A model generated the notes under the pieces. The model saw only the letters and a list, made by a program, of their open reading frames with translations. It ran no database searches and was not told the origin of the DNA. The translations under genes were made by a program, and so were the position numbers. From Monomorium pharaonis (Eukaryota; Arthropoda; Insecta; Hymenoptera; Formicidae): a DNA stretch of 64,000 bases. Shown piece after piece: positions 24,695 to 39,043 of this stretch (the first letter of the stretch is position 1; every line of letters begins with the position of its first letter). The stretch covers positions 11,752,740 through 11,816,739 of the forward strand of contig NC_050469.1 of assembly GCF_013373865.1 (NCBI RefSeq), given 5' to 3'.

Positions 24695-24700
24695 TTTATT
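24695..24700 (-). terminator. Candidate poly(A) signal of the F-box/LRR gene
   Basis: TTTATT on the plus strand reads AATAAA on the coding strand, about 180 bases after the F-box stop codon. A second copy lies at 24674-24679. Either would end the transcript before the Rab28-like promoter region. Assigned by position. Confidence 0.45.
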
Positions 24701-24878
24701 TCTTATAAATTTTATTTCCTTATCGTGCGCTATATTAATACTGTCGTAAAGAAAATATAGTATTTTACATGAATATATTATTTCATCGCTTTATCTCTTT
24801 AAGCACTTTCTTCAGTATTCAACAGTAGTCAACAGATAACATTCATAAAACAATCTAAGAATCTATCATCAACGTGCC

Positions 24879-27800
24879 TCAATTGAAAATTAGATCCTTA
24901 TAATTTTGCAAAAGGTAATAATTTGATACTCTACAACAAGTTATCGTCCTCACAACTGTCAGCCTATCAGCTCGCTCGAAATTCGCTTTGACAATTTCAT
25001 AGTATCTTCCGTCACTAAAAAGAAATATTCTGTAAGTATTGCTTATCTTATATAATCGCTATTTCTTTTCTTTACCTTAAACTTAAACATTTCATCTTGA
25101 TGCATTTCACACGTAGGATATCGATGGCTTTCTGACTTTTGTCCGAAAATCGCAAGTTTTCCGGATCCCATCGCAACTCCAAACGCTCCAAATTGGGACA
25201 GTTATTGGCGATTCCGTCCATTAATTGATCCACGTGAATGTTAACTCCTAGCCTCTCTTGAGTGCCCATTACAAGTATTCTGAAGTATTATTAAAATTTA
25301 AAAAAATATTTATTATTTAAATTTAAATTATAACAACAGAGAGAGAGAAACAGGGAAGAAACCTTTCTAAAATTGTTGTATTAAGTACAGAAAGACAAGG
25401 GACAATTTAAGATTCTGTTAAGAAGAATACACTTAGTATTGTTACTTTTATTTAGCATAATTTTCGTGTATATATAAGAATGTAAGTCACGTTAACACTA
25501 GACAACCAAACTCATGAAATAGACGGGTTTTAAATTTCTAGATTAAATTAGACAAATTATTAAGATAATTTTTGTCAAATTTTTATTCCTGAATTAATTA
25601 TTAAAATATTAAAGAAATTGAAATAATAACAAAAAGTTAAAAACAAAGAGATTGGTAGAATAGGTGTACATTTAATTGTTCCAGTGTTAAATAACTCTAT
25701 TAGCCTAAATCATTATATGAATATTTATATCATAAATGCTCACTTTGCATTAGTGAGAATCGGTAGTACGCTTTGCCAAAGCTGATCGGTAATATGCGGC
25801 ATGCCTGACAGCACGAGGCCATATAACTGATGACCGTGCCTCGACAGGAACTTGTGCAGAGCCTCGTCGGTCAGATTATCGGACCTATCGAGATCCAGCG
25901 CTATTAAGTTCCTGGTATTTCCCAACTCGGCCCACGACTTCAGCACGTTATCGTTGAAACTGTTCAGTTGACCGGCACTAAGGAACCGTAGCCCGGGGAT
26001 TCTGGTTAGCATGTCGATCAGGCATTCCGTCGACAGGTCAGTAGCAGTAATATCAAGCTCCTGAACACTGGATTTTTCCCATTCAACCTGCATTACGTAT
26101 TCGCTCTGCAGATCTAAAATATTTCATGCAAAATAATTTTTTTTAATTTGATAAAAGCTATATCTATGATATAACTAACGTGGAAGGTTTTTTGCATTGA
26201 GTTTCTGAAACAGATATTAGGCAATGTAATTAATTTAAACAAAAATTTACGAGGTAATGCATATTTTAGGCAAATATAATTTTTATAGAAAGTATCAAAT
26301 TAAATAATAAATCAAGACAATCATAAGTATGTAATTATATCTCACTTGTTCCTTGCATAAGAAGACATTTTAATCTTCTGCTCCTTTGAAAAAGAGTCTT
26401 CATAGTCGAACCGGTCACTTTGGCACAATAATTCACGGCTAAACACTCTAATTGAATACAATTGGAGGAAAAGGCGTCGATATGCGAATCATCCACGAAA
26501 TTGATTCCATACAAATTAATCACCCTCAAATTAGGTGTTGCCGACTTCAGTTTGTGTACATTGATCACCTCATAGATTTCTTCTTCTTCCTCTTCGACTT
26601 TTTCATACGTTCCTAAAAAATTAAAGAAATAGATTAATCGAAAATATTATTAGAAAATAATATTAAATATTATACTATATTTTTTTATATATAAATAATT
26701 ATAACTTTATATAAGATATAAATAATTGTATTACATTTATTTTTTTTAATTATTGACTATCGTTATTTGAATTTGGATTTATATGATATATGTATAAACG
26801 ATATTGCACATATAAGATAACACAGAAATATAAAGTTAATCAATTACCGATTAAATGAAGTACCTCCAGGCCGTTTATGAAGTTGTAGATCTTACGCATA
26901 AAGCCTTCCATAAAGATTACTTCCGACAAACAGATGCACATGTACTTCAATTTCGTGGGGAACGCTTGCATTTCCGAGAAGTCGTGCAGTTGCATCGCGG
27001 TCGAAAAGTCCAGTAACATGTGCGTTAGATTCGGGCACTTATTCGCTAATTCGTGGAGAACCGTATGTGTGATCAGTTCGATCGGCAATTCAATGTATCT
27101 CAACGATGGTCCAAAGCGCACGCTGGAAATATTAAGCCGTCATTGTTTTACCATGCCATGATTCCATATCTAAAATGAGAATGAACTTTGTTCTCTTTGT
27201 GTCTCTTCAAACCACCAATACCTCAAACAAACATTTGTTCGATTTCGATTTCGAGTTAAGTAACCAGATCTTTAGACAAACAAACACTGAGGCAAGTTTC
27301 AAATGTTCATCTAAAATCGTGCACGTGGAGGTTTTTCCGTGACGAAAATTTGCGCACGAAACGGCCAAGAGACGCTCGGAAAACGCGAGTTTTTTTTGTG
27401 TATCACGGTTTTCCCTCACCTGACTAAATGCAACAGATTTTCCAGGGAGTTCACGTGGAGCCCGCTTACTTCCGGTCTCAGGGACACGTGCGTCCAGAGG
27501 CGCGTGTCGTACGCGATTTGTCGCCAGCGTTTGCAAACGCGAGCGACCCTGCATATCTCGCGGTGCGAGAGGTAACAGAAGACGTTCAGGAGAACTTTGT
27601 CTGGCAGCTTCTCTATCGTCTGTAGAGAAAAGATTTTATGTATACATACATTATTTATACATTTTATCTATATACCAAAGTCAAAACGGCGATTGATTAA
27701 ATTATTTAGGATTATTTAGGAAATTGAAAGAGAAATTAGAAAGCGATCGAGCTTAAAGTACGTCTTTGCCAATTAAATCGATTTGTGCGATGTGATATAC

Positions 27801-28226
27801 ATATTTCTTTCATGCATTATTAAACGTGTGACATTTATTCGCTGGCGCGATGTCGAGGATTTAGATTAAACTTGTGACGTAAATACGTTATTCGAACCTC
27901 CCTTTCTCATTAAATCAGACTATATTTATCAGTTTCGGACGTCGAATTTGACTTCTTCTCGTAGAATCTTCACCACGAATATCGAGTAATTTAATATTCA
28001 GCACATTATACGAAATTGGATTTCTTCCGATAAAGATTCTATTCACCTGACGTAAATAAATGAATGATCGCGCGAAAAATAAACGATCGAACAAACGATC
28101 GTATTACATTCATGTATTAAATAATCAACTTACAGTACGACTTTTAGCTGCACCGCCCTCAGAAACATACATCTGAGAGGTTTCTAAGGCAATCTGACCC
28201 CAAACGTCTACACCACCGAGATCCAT
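24879..28226 (-). CDS. F-box and leucine-rich-repeat protein
   Basis: Seven coding exons, right to left 28226-28134, 27619-27420, 27122-26848, 26612-26346, 26113-25744, 25279-25076 and 25014-24879, give 514 aa. Residues about 32-78 form an F-box: IEKLPDKVLLNVFCYLSHRE, then ICRVARVCKRWRQIAYDTRLW. The rest is a string of irregular LRRs, such as NLTHMLLDFS, NLRVINLYG, LECLAVNYCAKVTG, LDLDRSDNLTDEALHKFL and NLERLELRW, interrupted by a short Glu-rich insert (VEEEEEE). The C-terminus begins SDGRYYEIVKANFERADR and ends in a Cys/Arg segment, a conserved-looking signature outside the repeats. F-box/LRR proteins are the substrate receptors of SCF ubiquitin ligases; the substrate cannot be told. It loosely recalls insect FipoQ-type F-box proteins, which I could not confirm. 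The first 31 codons are a separate exon, and an alternative phase-0 first exon lies at 33413-33526. Confidence 0.9.
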
Positions 28227-31200
28227 GATGCTTTTTCTTTGACGTTAGATCAGAATGAAGACGTTGAGTTCTCGCGACGGTTGCTCCCACGTTTACGTTC
28301 TATTTTTTCTCTCCGACAAATTAGATGTTTAAAATTTTGTTTCTTGGTCTTTATTACTATTTTATTTTTCGTGAGACCACCTTTACTTTTGCAGTCACCG
28401 CACGGCTTATCTCGGCATGATTCTCGCGTATCGGACGTTCCGAACTTCTTAATTCGTACACTTCGGTATTTTTAAACGTGAGCGGAAACTTAATGAGCGG
28501 AAGATATTACTGTTCGCAATTATACGCGATCTGCCGGAATCGCGACACACGAGGACAGAATTCGGGAAAGCTGAAGCTGCAAGACTTCAGCGGAGTTTTA
28601 ATCGGATCGCGCTTGCGCGTCGCCCTAAATATATAACTTGGAAGGCTTGCCTGTACTTTATTTTAAACCCCAACGAGTCTACATCAACGGCTGGTACAAG
28701 ATTTTTAATAAAATTTACTTCCTAATAAAAAGCCAAACTCGAAGTAATTATTTTATTCTCGACGCAACGAACGCACGCTGATCTTCAGATTTTTAATACA
28801 TATTTCGATTACGTTAATAAAAAATAAAAATTAAAAAGGCAAAAGTATTATATAAATTCATTTTGTACTCCTTTTTTACTATATTCTTACATTTTGTATT
28901 CTCTAATATTTTCTTAAGAATCATTAAAATTAATATTATTATTATTTGTCAACTGAATAAGTCTAAAAAGCTGGGAACACGCATTGACTTAGAAATTACA
29001 TTCTCGAGCTGTAGAATCGGGTTCGAACCTAGCCGCTCTGTGATTTTTCTCACATCGAGTTACAACTCCCGCCATTAGCAAAGCTCTCTTAAGAGCTACT
29101 AATAAATAATATGTTCTTGTACGATACATGTCTACAGTCTACACCGATTAAAAATATGCAAAAAAAGTATTTAAAAAGATATTAAAAATATCGGCATTTA
29201 TATATTCGTTGGATCTTGTATTTCCTTAGAATCGTAACAACGAGATGCTACTTCGAGCATCAACAATTTTTTTTCAATTTTTGTAACCTACAAAATACAA
29301 ATGTATATTTAAATTCCACAATATTCCACAAATTAATATTTTATTTCTTTAAAAAATATTGATATACTCATAAAGTAGGTTGATATAATCATAAAGTAGG
29401 AGAAACGTCTATTAGCCAGTTATTGTTTTATTTATCATATTCAAACATTATATAGAAACCATATGAGCAATAATATAATTTGAGGAAAATCGCTATAATT
29501 TTTAATAAAATAATAAAAAATCAATTGTTTTAATAAGATGCCGTATTATTTTCCTAATTTTTGAGAGTTTCATGTTATAATGTTTAAGTTTATATGTAAT
29601 ATATTGTGTGTATATATACATATATAAAAGCAATATATTGCTTTGGACGTGTATTGAAATTAGTTAATAAACAAGACTGTAGTTCAAATATATATTTAAT
29701 CTCAGTTCAAATACATACTAATCACGAAAGACTTTAAATTAGAAATATAGACTTAATCACGAAGGCTTCAAATTAATAATATTTATTAAAGAAACAATCA
29801 TTTTCATACCTATTAAATTGCAAATATTACGTTTTGTTGTGCATTAAGCAAAATAGAGAGAACTCTATTTTCTTCTAACGTTCCGATTCAAAGTAAACAA
29901 AAAATATTATTTAAAATTTGTCCAGGAAATCTTTCACCGCGCGGCGAAAATTCCTCATACCGATGCTTTGGTTAATCAAATTGCTACGTAACTCATACAA
30001 TATAGTTAATGAGATAACGTATACACAAATAATATTTTTTTTGTTTGTTTTTTTTTTCAAAAAATTAATGAAGATTATATATTTTAAACCAAGCTTAATT
30101 TATAAGAAACATGCGAACGATGCAACGAAGTTAATTTCAAATTATGTTGTAATTACTGAGAACAAGATAACAAAGATTTGACTTTGATGAAACGCATACT
30201 TCTTCTCTTGTGCCAACCTTTGGTTAACAGCAGTAAGAAAGAAGTAAAAAAGAAAATTTTTTTACAACATTCTTGACATAATCTTATATCTATTCACTAC
30301 AGTTATATAATATTTTATGATTATAATTTATCAAAGTATTCAATTTATTATATATATGTAAGAATAATACATAAATTGTATAATTATTTTCTAAAACATA
30401 TATTTTTTTATTTTTTTATAGTATGCGTATAAACACATTTTTATTTTTGAGAATATTTATACGATTTTGTAACTCTTGGCTCGCTCACAACTAATAGCAT
30501 TCAAAAGAAACTAATTGGCACTGAATTCCGTATTGTTATTTAACATTTACATAGCAGAAATGTATAATATAAATGCACAATATATGTGTATAATATAAAT
30601 ATATTTATATAAAATGTAGTGCTAATTAGATATATTTATTGTAATTACTATTCATTTTTGCAATTGTATCAAGTAAATATACATATATCTTGTGCTTTTT
30701 TAAATAAAAATTGCTTGTTTTTTTCCTTACTTTAATAAATTTTACGCAAATATATATTCATATCATGTAAAATCAACTGGATTAATCCATACAACGCTAG
30801 ATTATTCGCCTAATACTTTTCATACGTTTCTGACGTAATTATTGGCACGATTTCAATGTGATACATTTAATGAACCACCAGCAACAGGTTACACGTCTAT
30901 CGCGTAATTAAAGTGTACAAGTCTCGTGTTGACCGGCAGAGTTAGTAACTTAAGAAACTAATTACATACCTATAGAACTAAACTATCTCTAGTCGGACCA
31001 TCGAACCATAATAATAGAGTCTGTATCGATTGTCTTGGTAACCATCAAGTTTATTATCAGACTTTAACTACTTACTTTTTGCACGTATAGATAAGGGTCT
31101 TCAAGTATTTATTTATCAACGTGTAAAATAAAAATTACATAAAAACTATTGAGTAAAAACTGACAAAAAAACTTGATAATCTTTTCTATGTCGCATTATC

Positions 31201-33412
31201 TGGACAGATTAGATTCTTGAAACGTATAAAATATATCTTATTATTTGCACAAACACATACTCGCAAAAAATTATATACATAATCATCTGTCAATCTGAAA
31301 CGATTAACGAGATAAAATCTGGCTTGTCCTCATGACATAAATATATATTAAAAATTTTAATCAAACCATAAAAAAAAATAAATAGAATAAAGATTTTAAA
31401 GTTACACGATCGTCGCAATTTATTACAAAAAAGACATAAAACCAGTAGCAGTAGAATTATTTTATAATTCTAAAATTCTAAATTTAAAAAAATTAATGTA
31501 GTGATTCTTTTTTAAAGATATAAATATATGCAAGTAAAAAATCTTAATTTTCTAAAAGCATGAAATATTTCGGATATTCCAGAAAGATTCATCTAGAAAG
31601 CCTATTACGCAGCACTTTGTGTAAAAGATCTCACATAAAAATTACAACATTTTTGTAAAAGTAAAGAAAAAATTAGTTGTCTTTTAATATAATAACTTAT
31701 GAAGATAATATATTGCTCTTTTGACCGCAACAATAATTTAAACGATCAAGATTACCGTCGATTTCCCTCGATGCGTCGTGTTAAATTCTTCCTTGGATAT
31801 TGCGTTAACATGTTCCACGGCTAATTGCGTCCATGTAGTCATTGTTAGAACTTAAATAACTTCACGGGACAAAAACAGCACGAAAATGACTCAAGAAAAC
31901 TTCATTCGCTAAACGTTTTCACGTTTGCATTCGGTAAAACGCACCGATGCTCCGGAAGAACCGAAGATCGACTAGTCGAACGGCGTTTTGACCGTCCTGG
32001 GAGAGTCAGCAGTAACGACTGAGTCTGCTTTAATTAGTTATAAATAAAGGCAAGCAGACAGACAGGTAGGCATCAGGCCAGAATGGAAAGACCTATTGAC
32101 ATTCCGCGACGGCATTGATGTGACACTTGAAAAGAAACGTCGACATTGACGTGAAGTGTCTCACATTCGGCTGAACCACTTTGACGACTAGCAATTTGAA
32201 CATTCGTGCACATAGAGAAACATCACTCTCATGCTAAGAGAAGCAGTTACACTTTTCTTAGTTTTATTCTTTTAAGTAACAGTTATCTTTGCAAAAAAAT
32301 ATCTCCTTGATAAATAGTCTTACAATACACTCATTACTTATTTAAAACATCTACTTAAAATAAACTTCTGTGTACACACAAAAAATGTGTATTATTTCTT
32401 GAATCAAATAAATATTACAGTAGCAAGTAATTTATAAATTTTTATATCCGCAAGTTTATCACAAGCATCAAATTTATTTAAAATATATTCTGAACCCTAG
32501 TAATTTCTTAATTTGTACTCAAGAATATTAATTAAAAATATATTTTTAATTTATTTATTATTTTGAGTTTTCTTCGATTCAATTTTATAATTCTTTGAAA
32601 AAGTATAAATTCCTTTTTCAGTATATGTTCTTGCTTAAAGAATTTAAGAATTTATAATTTCCGATCTCTTTATTTGACTCAATCTCGTACATTTCCACCG
32701 CTGACAAAGGGGGAAAAGGGTAAAAGAGAAGAATATATGTATATAAAATTAAATATTCTTAATTAAATCTCTGTATTCGAAATACTTTAATAATCGTAGG
32801 ACTTGTATACCAGAACAGTAACAATGCAAAGTTACAAGCACGATGCCATAATGGAGCACCGAGTCTCACAAAGCTATGTTAAAGTTGTGACACGAAGCGT
32901 TAGATTTCGATCCTAATATTAAGGGTATGATCGTACGATTATTGGTCGACCAATAGTCTTTCAGCTTGTGGAATTTAATATCGACAATAACCAACATAAG
33001 AAATAGCGACTTAAAGCGTAAACAAAGTCCACAACAACTCGTACCAGACAAGGAATCGGCTGCTCAACGTTTCATAAATTCCTAATCTTATAACGGGCCA
33101 ACAGTATATGATAATAAGCTTTTCTAAAATTTGTGATATAAATACATTAATTTTAAGAATTATTAAGAAAATCTTTCTTGTTGAAGGTAACGGTTATTTA
33201 TCAGAAGAAAAAAGTTAAGTAATCATTTTTTGGCGATATTTTTCTCTGTGTGTAGAATAAAAAATTATTTGTTTTTAATTTAAATTACTTTCAAATTCAT
33301 TTCAAATTGATTGAAGTTACAGATGCAAACATTTCCTCGGTCTTTTTTTCTCTTTTAAGTTAAATGTTCGAGACAGATTACTTATTAATACTGCAAAATA
33401 GATTACGCTTAC
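28227..33412. other. A+T-rich intergenic region or long alternative 5' intron
   Basis: After about 400 bases of mixed composition upstream of the proximal F-box start, the DNA is very A+T-rich with no credible gene. It contains a 21-bp tandem duplication at 29359-29400 and a palindromic GGTTCGAACC box near 29020. If the exon at 33413-33526 is used, 27620-33412 would be its intron. Confidence 0.45.
29359..29400. repeat. Two tandem copies of a 21-bp unit
   Basis: Adjacent copies TTGATATACTCATAAAGTAGG and TTGATATAATCATAAAGTAGG-type units differ at one base. This is a small local duplication in A+T-rich DNA, with no associated gene. Confidence 0.85.
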
Positions 33413-33526
33413 CGTATTAGGACGCTTTATTATCTTCTCCGGGTCGTCTCCCTCGAAGGCGTTAAGTTGTTGCATCGCAGCCTCCACGCTCAGGACATTC
33501 CAATTCGACATTCTTCGCATATCCAT
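33413..33526 (-). CDS. Probable alternative first coding exon of the F-box/LRR gene
   Basis: On the minus strand an ATG opens a 38-codon frame (MDMRRMSNWNVLSVEAAMQQ, then LNAFEGDDPEKIIKRPNT). It ends exactly at a consensus donor, ACG|GTAAGC, in phase 0. The next minus-strand coding exon that accepts phase 0 is F-box exon 2 at 27619, starting TIEKLPDK. That join would replace the 31-residue N-terminus with 38 different residues and leave the F-box intact. No other minus-strand exon was found between them. The upstream sequence (33530-34330) is comparatively GC-rich, as expected near a promoter. The N-terminal peptide itself was not recognised. The coding status rests on codon quality and splice phase, so this is inference. 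Confidence 0.55.
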
Positions 33527-36500
33527 GACGACGGGATTATAGAGACGAGACAATTGATTAGAATAGAATCCCGAAGTACGAGATGCGGGGAAAAACGGAT
33601 AAGCAGCGAGCAGTTTTCACGCTGTTATTTTAAATAAGCCACCTAGCAATGACGAACGCATGTAAGGAAGGTTCACCGACGCAATTATTAGTTGTGCAAA
33701 GGGAATCAGCTTAGAACAGATCATAAAACGATCGATATCACAGTCTTTTCGCACTTGTTACAAAATTCCTCGCGACACTTGGGAGATCAGCGTGTGAACT
33801 CGTGAATCGCAGCTTTTTCATAAAAAACTCATATAAATATTATATTACAAATTAAATTACGCGATCGGGAAAACGCACGTTCTCGATTTATCGCATAATT
33901 TTTTTCTCCACTCTCGCGAAGCACAGTAACTTATCCGTCACGTTTTCACAGTCGCAGAGCCATTGTGTCACAGCCGTTTGCCGCCGTCACGAAGCTTCGA
34001 TAGTTTCAGCAGACTAATTCCAAGGTTTGACTCTGATTTTTTTCATGCATCTAGCCTATCAGTCGTTCGCGTTCGTTAAATGAAAAGTAGCGTACTCGGT
34101 CATCTCGGTCGTGATGTTCGTATAGACGTCCGTCTGCGTTCTGCGAGAAGGAGAAAAATTGTAACTAAAATAATCGCGTGTTTCCCGAAACGCTTTCTCA
34201 AAATAGACGCACTGGAGTGCTCCGCGAGCACAAGCACCTCGTGCGGGCGATCTCATTCGAGCGAGAAGAGGCGGCCGATGCACATTTTTTGGAGTCCGTC
34301 AAAAAAAAAAAGAAAACTTTTTGTATCGTAGAAATGAGACAATGAACCACTCGTGTACGCTCTCTATGCGTATCACATGTGAAACTCATCATTTTTTTCC
34401 AAAAGCCAATTAATTTTTTCACATACTTTCAATTGTAAAGCGCTATGCAATGCCTATGAATACACATTCGCACTATTCTTTTATTTTTTAAAAATTTTCG
34501 AAAATATTGAATGGAAATAAAATGTAAAAAAATTAAACAAACAAATTATTATAAAAACAAAGAAAATGATTTGCAATTAAAAAATCCGCGATTATTTATC
34601 ATCCGGATAATGAAACGTCGAATAAACATATGCGGTATTCAAAAATTTAATACGATTGCTGAATGTGTCAGTAAATAACTCCCCTCTTGTAGAACCTAAG
34701 CTGCCAAGAAATACAACTGTATGATTCATAACGTTATGATTCATATACATTATTATTCTATGAAATAAAGGAGACACGTTATTTTCTTTCCGCACGCACA
34801 ACCAATTACGCAATGTGTATATTTAATTAATAAAATTGTATATCCCTTATTCTTTTCGGGTTTTTTTGGTCCGTTTTGTATACACTCACACAAGTTGATT
34901 TCCTGACACTTTCTGATTTTTACATTTCTACTCAATTTTAAGTTATTTTTATAAAAAAAATTACATATCCCATGATTAATTAATCTCTTAATTCGCGCAA
35001 GAAAAATTCTTTTAATAAATGCATCCCTCTTTCGAGATCGTGAGAATCACACGAAGGTCAAGTGTTCAACATCACCAACGAATTTCCCGTTGATCAAAAT
35101 CCAAGCGGAAACCCTTGGCAACCTGCCGCCAACTTGATTAATTAAGGTCGCATGTAATGTGGCATACGTAAGTCATGATACTCAAGGTACGTAATTTTTA
35201 TATAAATGTCTCGATCTAGCAGTAAATCAAAGATGACTGTCACAACCTTTATTATATGTAAATTATTATTAATGCATCATTATGAGCTTTGAACCATCAA
35301 AAATAATATCTTTCGATAGAATCTTTCGTTATTAAGACTTGCAGTCTTTCATCATTTTATTTCAACTAGAATGAAAATTTGACAGTTAATTATTTTGTAG
35401 ATGCAAAACTAAAAAAATTAATTTCTTATTAAATTTATTTTTTCACAATCAACAATTAACTAAACAATAGAACAATTGTTCTATGTAACAAGCGAAAAAC
35501 TTAAATTGTTACATATAAAAATTGTCCCCAAAGATATTTATTACAATGCGCTTTTACAATGAGAAGAAATGAAAAAAATATTTTTTTAGAAATAGAATAG
35601 AACTTATTCTATAGCTTACGAATACTGGTTCTATAGCTTACGAATAACAAACTGATGCTCGCATATATCAAATTCAGCATGCTTTCAATACAATCTTTAC
35701 AAAACTTGTCAAGTTCTTTCAAGAATAGCAATATACAAAAGCTGAACGTCTATATGTACAAATAGCTTTAAAAATACAAATATAGGATATACTTTCGACA
35801 TTCTAGTCCTTTAGAAAAGTTTATTCAAATTGATTGATCTCACAAATATATTTTCTGTAGTAGCATCTGTAATAATAAAACCTAGCACAAAACATTTCAT
35901 GCTATCTTGGAATTTTTCATGAGAAATAATTTTTTTACAATTGCAAAAAAAAATTTCTAACTTAAGAATTCTAGAGACACTTCCGCAGACTGTGAAGGAA
36001 GTGAAGATCCTAACAATTTTTTTATTTAGTATTATTTGGCAAATGATAAACGGAAGAGCTGTCTAAAGAAGGTTGATTAATAGCGAGGATAGAGTGATAG
36101 CGATATTATTTTATGCGCTAAAAGACGCTGCTTCATTAATCGTGCTTCGTATAATAACAAACGTTGAAAATTGAATTAGTAAAAAAATGATCTAATCAAG
36201 CAAACTTGTTTTTTTTTTTGCCAAAATTAATAGTTACGTACTAATTTTGAGGCTTTTGCAGCTATTGATATTATAAACAGGAAAGGCATTTATGTGGAAG
36301 AAAAAAATAATTAATCATATGAGAGGAAAAAAAGAAAACATTGATAAATATTTATATAAGTTAACATATATAATAAATAAAATATATTAACTTTATAAAC
36401 TTTAATCTTATATTAATACATTAATTCGTAAGACAATAATGAACATAAATTTCGTAAATATTTTCTCGTATACGAATCAATATTCATATACTACAATAGA

Positions 36501-38200
36501 ACTCTCTCGCACTTGTATATATATATATTATTTGTATTGATTATATTCAGAGAAATAATTTCATAACAATCGAGAACATTCCTCGTGCGAAATAGACAAG
36601 AAACAGAGGAACGTAAGGAATGCAAGGAACTTCGAAAAGTTTGGAGAAATCGAAGTATGATTATACTAAGGGAAATTTCCACTACAATAATCGTTAGAGG
36701 ACGTACATAATGTACAAAAACAAAAGAGAAATAAGTTGAAGAAACGTGTTTTTGAAAAGCCTTGAGAAAATATAGTTTTAAGTTGAATGACGGGACACAT
36801 AGAAAATTATATACCGAATTATTGATCGCACGAGCGCACGCTTGATATAATCGTTATCTTCTCGCTGTGAAATACATTCCGAGAAAGTTTCAATGTTACG
36901 CGCTTAGACAATAAAATGTTACGTAAATTGTCAGTGTTTTTTTGAAGCGATTATGAAAGCTGATAAACATTATACCGGATGCGTAACTTTTCATTCGCGA
37001 CATCCGTTGACGCTTGTTGGTCATCTGCCAAGGAGTCTATATTTGATTATTAACTCGCGTTTGATTGCATTTTCCATGCATAATGCGAACTGCGTCTCTT
37101 TCCTCGCTATTTGCGACTAACAAATGACTGGCGCAAAATAGATAAGATTAACAAATTACAACGGGGCGACGGTACAACCTATTATCGCGCCAGAAGAAAG
37201 TTATACGATAACTGTGCAATAATTTCATAACTTTCGAATCGAAAGAAAATCGATCAAAGATCAATTGGATAACGCGTACGCCAATGCGATAAAACAAAAG
37301 ATATCAATACGAAAAAAGTGTATAATATTATAAATGTCAGATTGTTTTCACGTGATTTAATTTTACCGCGATAAACAAACGGTGATTGCGGGTCAAGATT
37401 TGATGAATACAATTTTAGAAGACTTATAAAATTTAGAAACAAATTTAACACTATAGGACACATTTTATATTAGTGTTATTACAGTATTACAGTATTAGTG
37501 ACTCGTCTTTTTTTTACGAAGATATTTCGTTGAATTGATAAAGAAATATTGTTTCTATCATACATCTCACTGATAACGCAACAACTTGTAATCAATTATT
37601 TCCGGCGGCTTTCAAGTATTTTTTTCAAACGGAAAAGCAGTAACGATTGCGCAATATTAACCTCCTTTAATTGAGGTGTTAATAAATAAAGATATTAAGG
37701 TATTTTCAGAGCATTTAATTCGAAATCTTGTAACATTATTTTCAAAGGTGTTAAATGCACATGAGATTGAATTACACAAGATTATGTTACAAGCCAGATT
37801 TCTCAAAAATAATTTCAATTATAAGCAAAGATGGAGGAGGAATAAAGAAAAACCAAGAATAAAATTATGTTTCGACAGATATTTATTTGAAATTCAGTCA
37901 GTTGTCGTTTATTTCACTATTCTTTTTTATTTCCAAAAAAATCATTGTTAACACACGAGCTACATGAAAAAGTTATTTCACCGCTCGATGCAGGTTGCAC
38001 GACGAATACCTCGAAGATCACTCGTTAGATAGCGTTGCGTTCTGTACATTCTAACATTCGACTTATAATCATTGGTATAATATACATCCTAATGTTAAAC
38101 CCGATGACAATACAAACGTTTAGTCGCTACAATTGATTATCTCTTTTGTCAATAAAAACTCACAGCTTCGAATCGAATTATTGTCTAGACACTCTCTATA
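33527..38200. other. Intergenic region between the head-to-head F-box and ZIP13-like genes
   Basis: Sequence at 33.5-34.3 kb is fairly GC-rich, then strongly A+T-rich to about 38.1 kb. The ORFs are short, and none shows a domain or flanking splice sites that link it to a gene. A 22-bp-period duplication lies at 35607-35646. Confidence 0.45.
35607..35646. repeat. Direct repeat of an 18-bp unit
   Basis: TTCTATAGCTTACGAATA occurs twice, separated by CTGG. This is a local duplication without coding context. Confidence 0.9.
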
Positions 38201-39043
38201 ACGTCGCAATACAATTCCTCTTCCTTCGACTCGTACGCGACGCAAGATCGATCTGGCATAACAAAGCACTTGCGCAAATCAATTGTTTCAGTTCCCCCTC
38301 TCCTCTACGTGATTCGATCCCCGTTTCGTTCGGCGCGAATGACACGTGAAAATTATCATTCCCGTCAAATCGTCAACGTCAAAGATGATGTTTATCGAAT
38401 AAGGCTTATCGGCAGATAATGGCACCAACCGACGAGAAAATTATCCTATTGCATAAAGAGAAGGAAACGTTCTCGACTGGAGGGCAACGATCCAGTCCGA
38501 GCGGTCCGTTCGTACGAACGGAGCCGAAAGGCCGGCGGAACATTCTAGATCGAGGACCTCGGGCCGCAGTCCGGTCTCGCCATCCTGAATACGGGATCGA
38601 TGGAGGAGACCGAGAGGTCGAGCTGCATTTACAATTAGATTTAATTTTCGTCGAAGGACAATGAGGAGACCGAGCGTACGGTGTCTGAGCTCTTCGAAAA
38701 GTCGCGCGTCTTTTACGCCGCATTTCTCTCTCTCTCTCTCCGTCTCTCTTTTTCTACCCCCCCCCCTTTCCCCCCGCCTGGCGCACGTGTCCTTCTCGCT
38801 TTCCTCGCCTCGCGATCGCATCGTTCACGCGCTTTTTCACTCTTCCTCCTTCTCTCTCTTTTACACCCGACCCTTTCGCGCTCTCCGTCGCTCCGCGCTA
38901 GCCGCGTCGCGAACGCCTCCCCTCGCCCACCCCTCGGCGTCCCGCGTGTCTGTCTGTCCTCGTCAGCCGCGCGTCGATCGAACATTTCCCTCTCGCTTCC
39001 GCTAACGGCCGAAGCGCGGCGCGGAGCGCGGTCGACCGACATG

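Noticed and set aside
29005..29070. Possible tRNA gene around GGTTCGAACC
   Set aside because: The T-arm stem does not pair on either strand and no D-arm, anticodon arm or acceptor stem fits.
32866..33051. Minus-strand 61-codon hydrophobic frame near the alternative F-box exon
   Set aside because: No start context, splice sites in matching phase or family resemblance; A+T-rich background.
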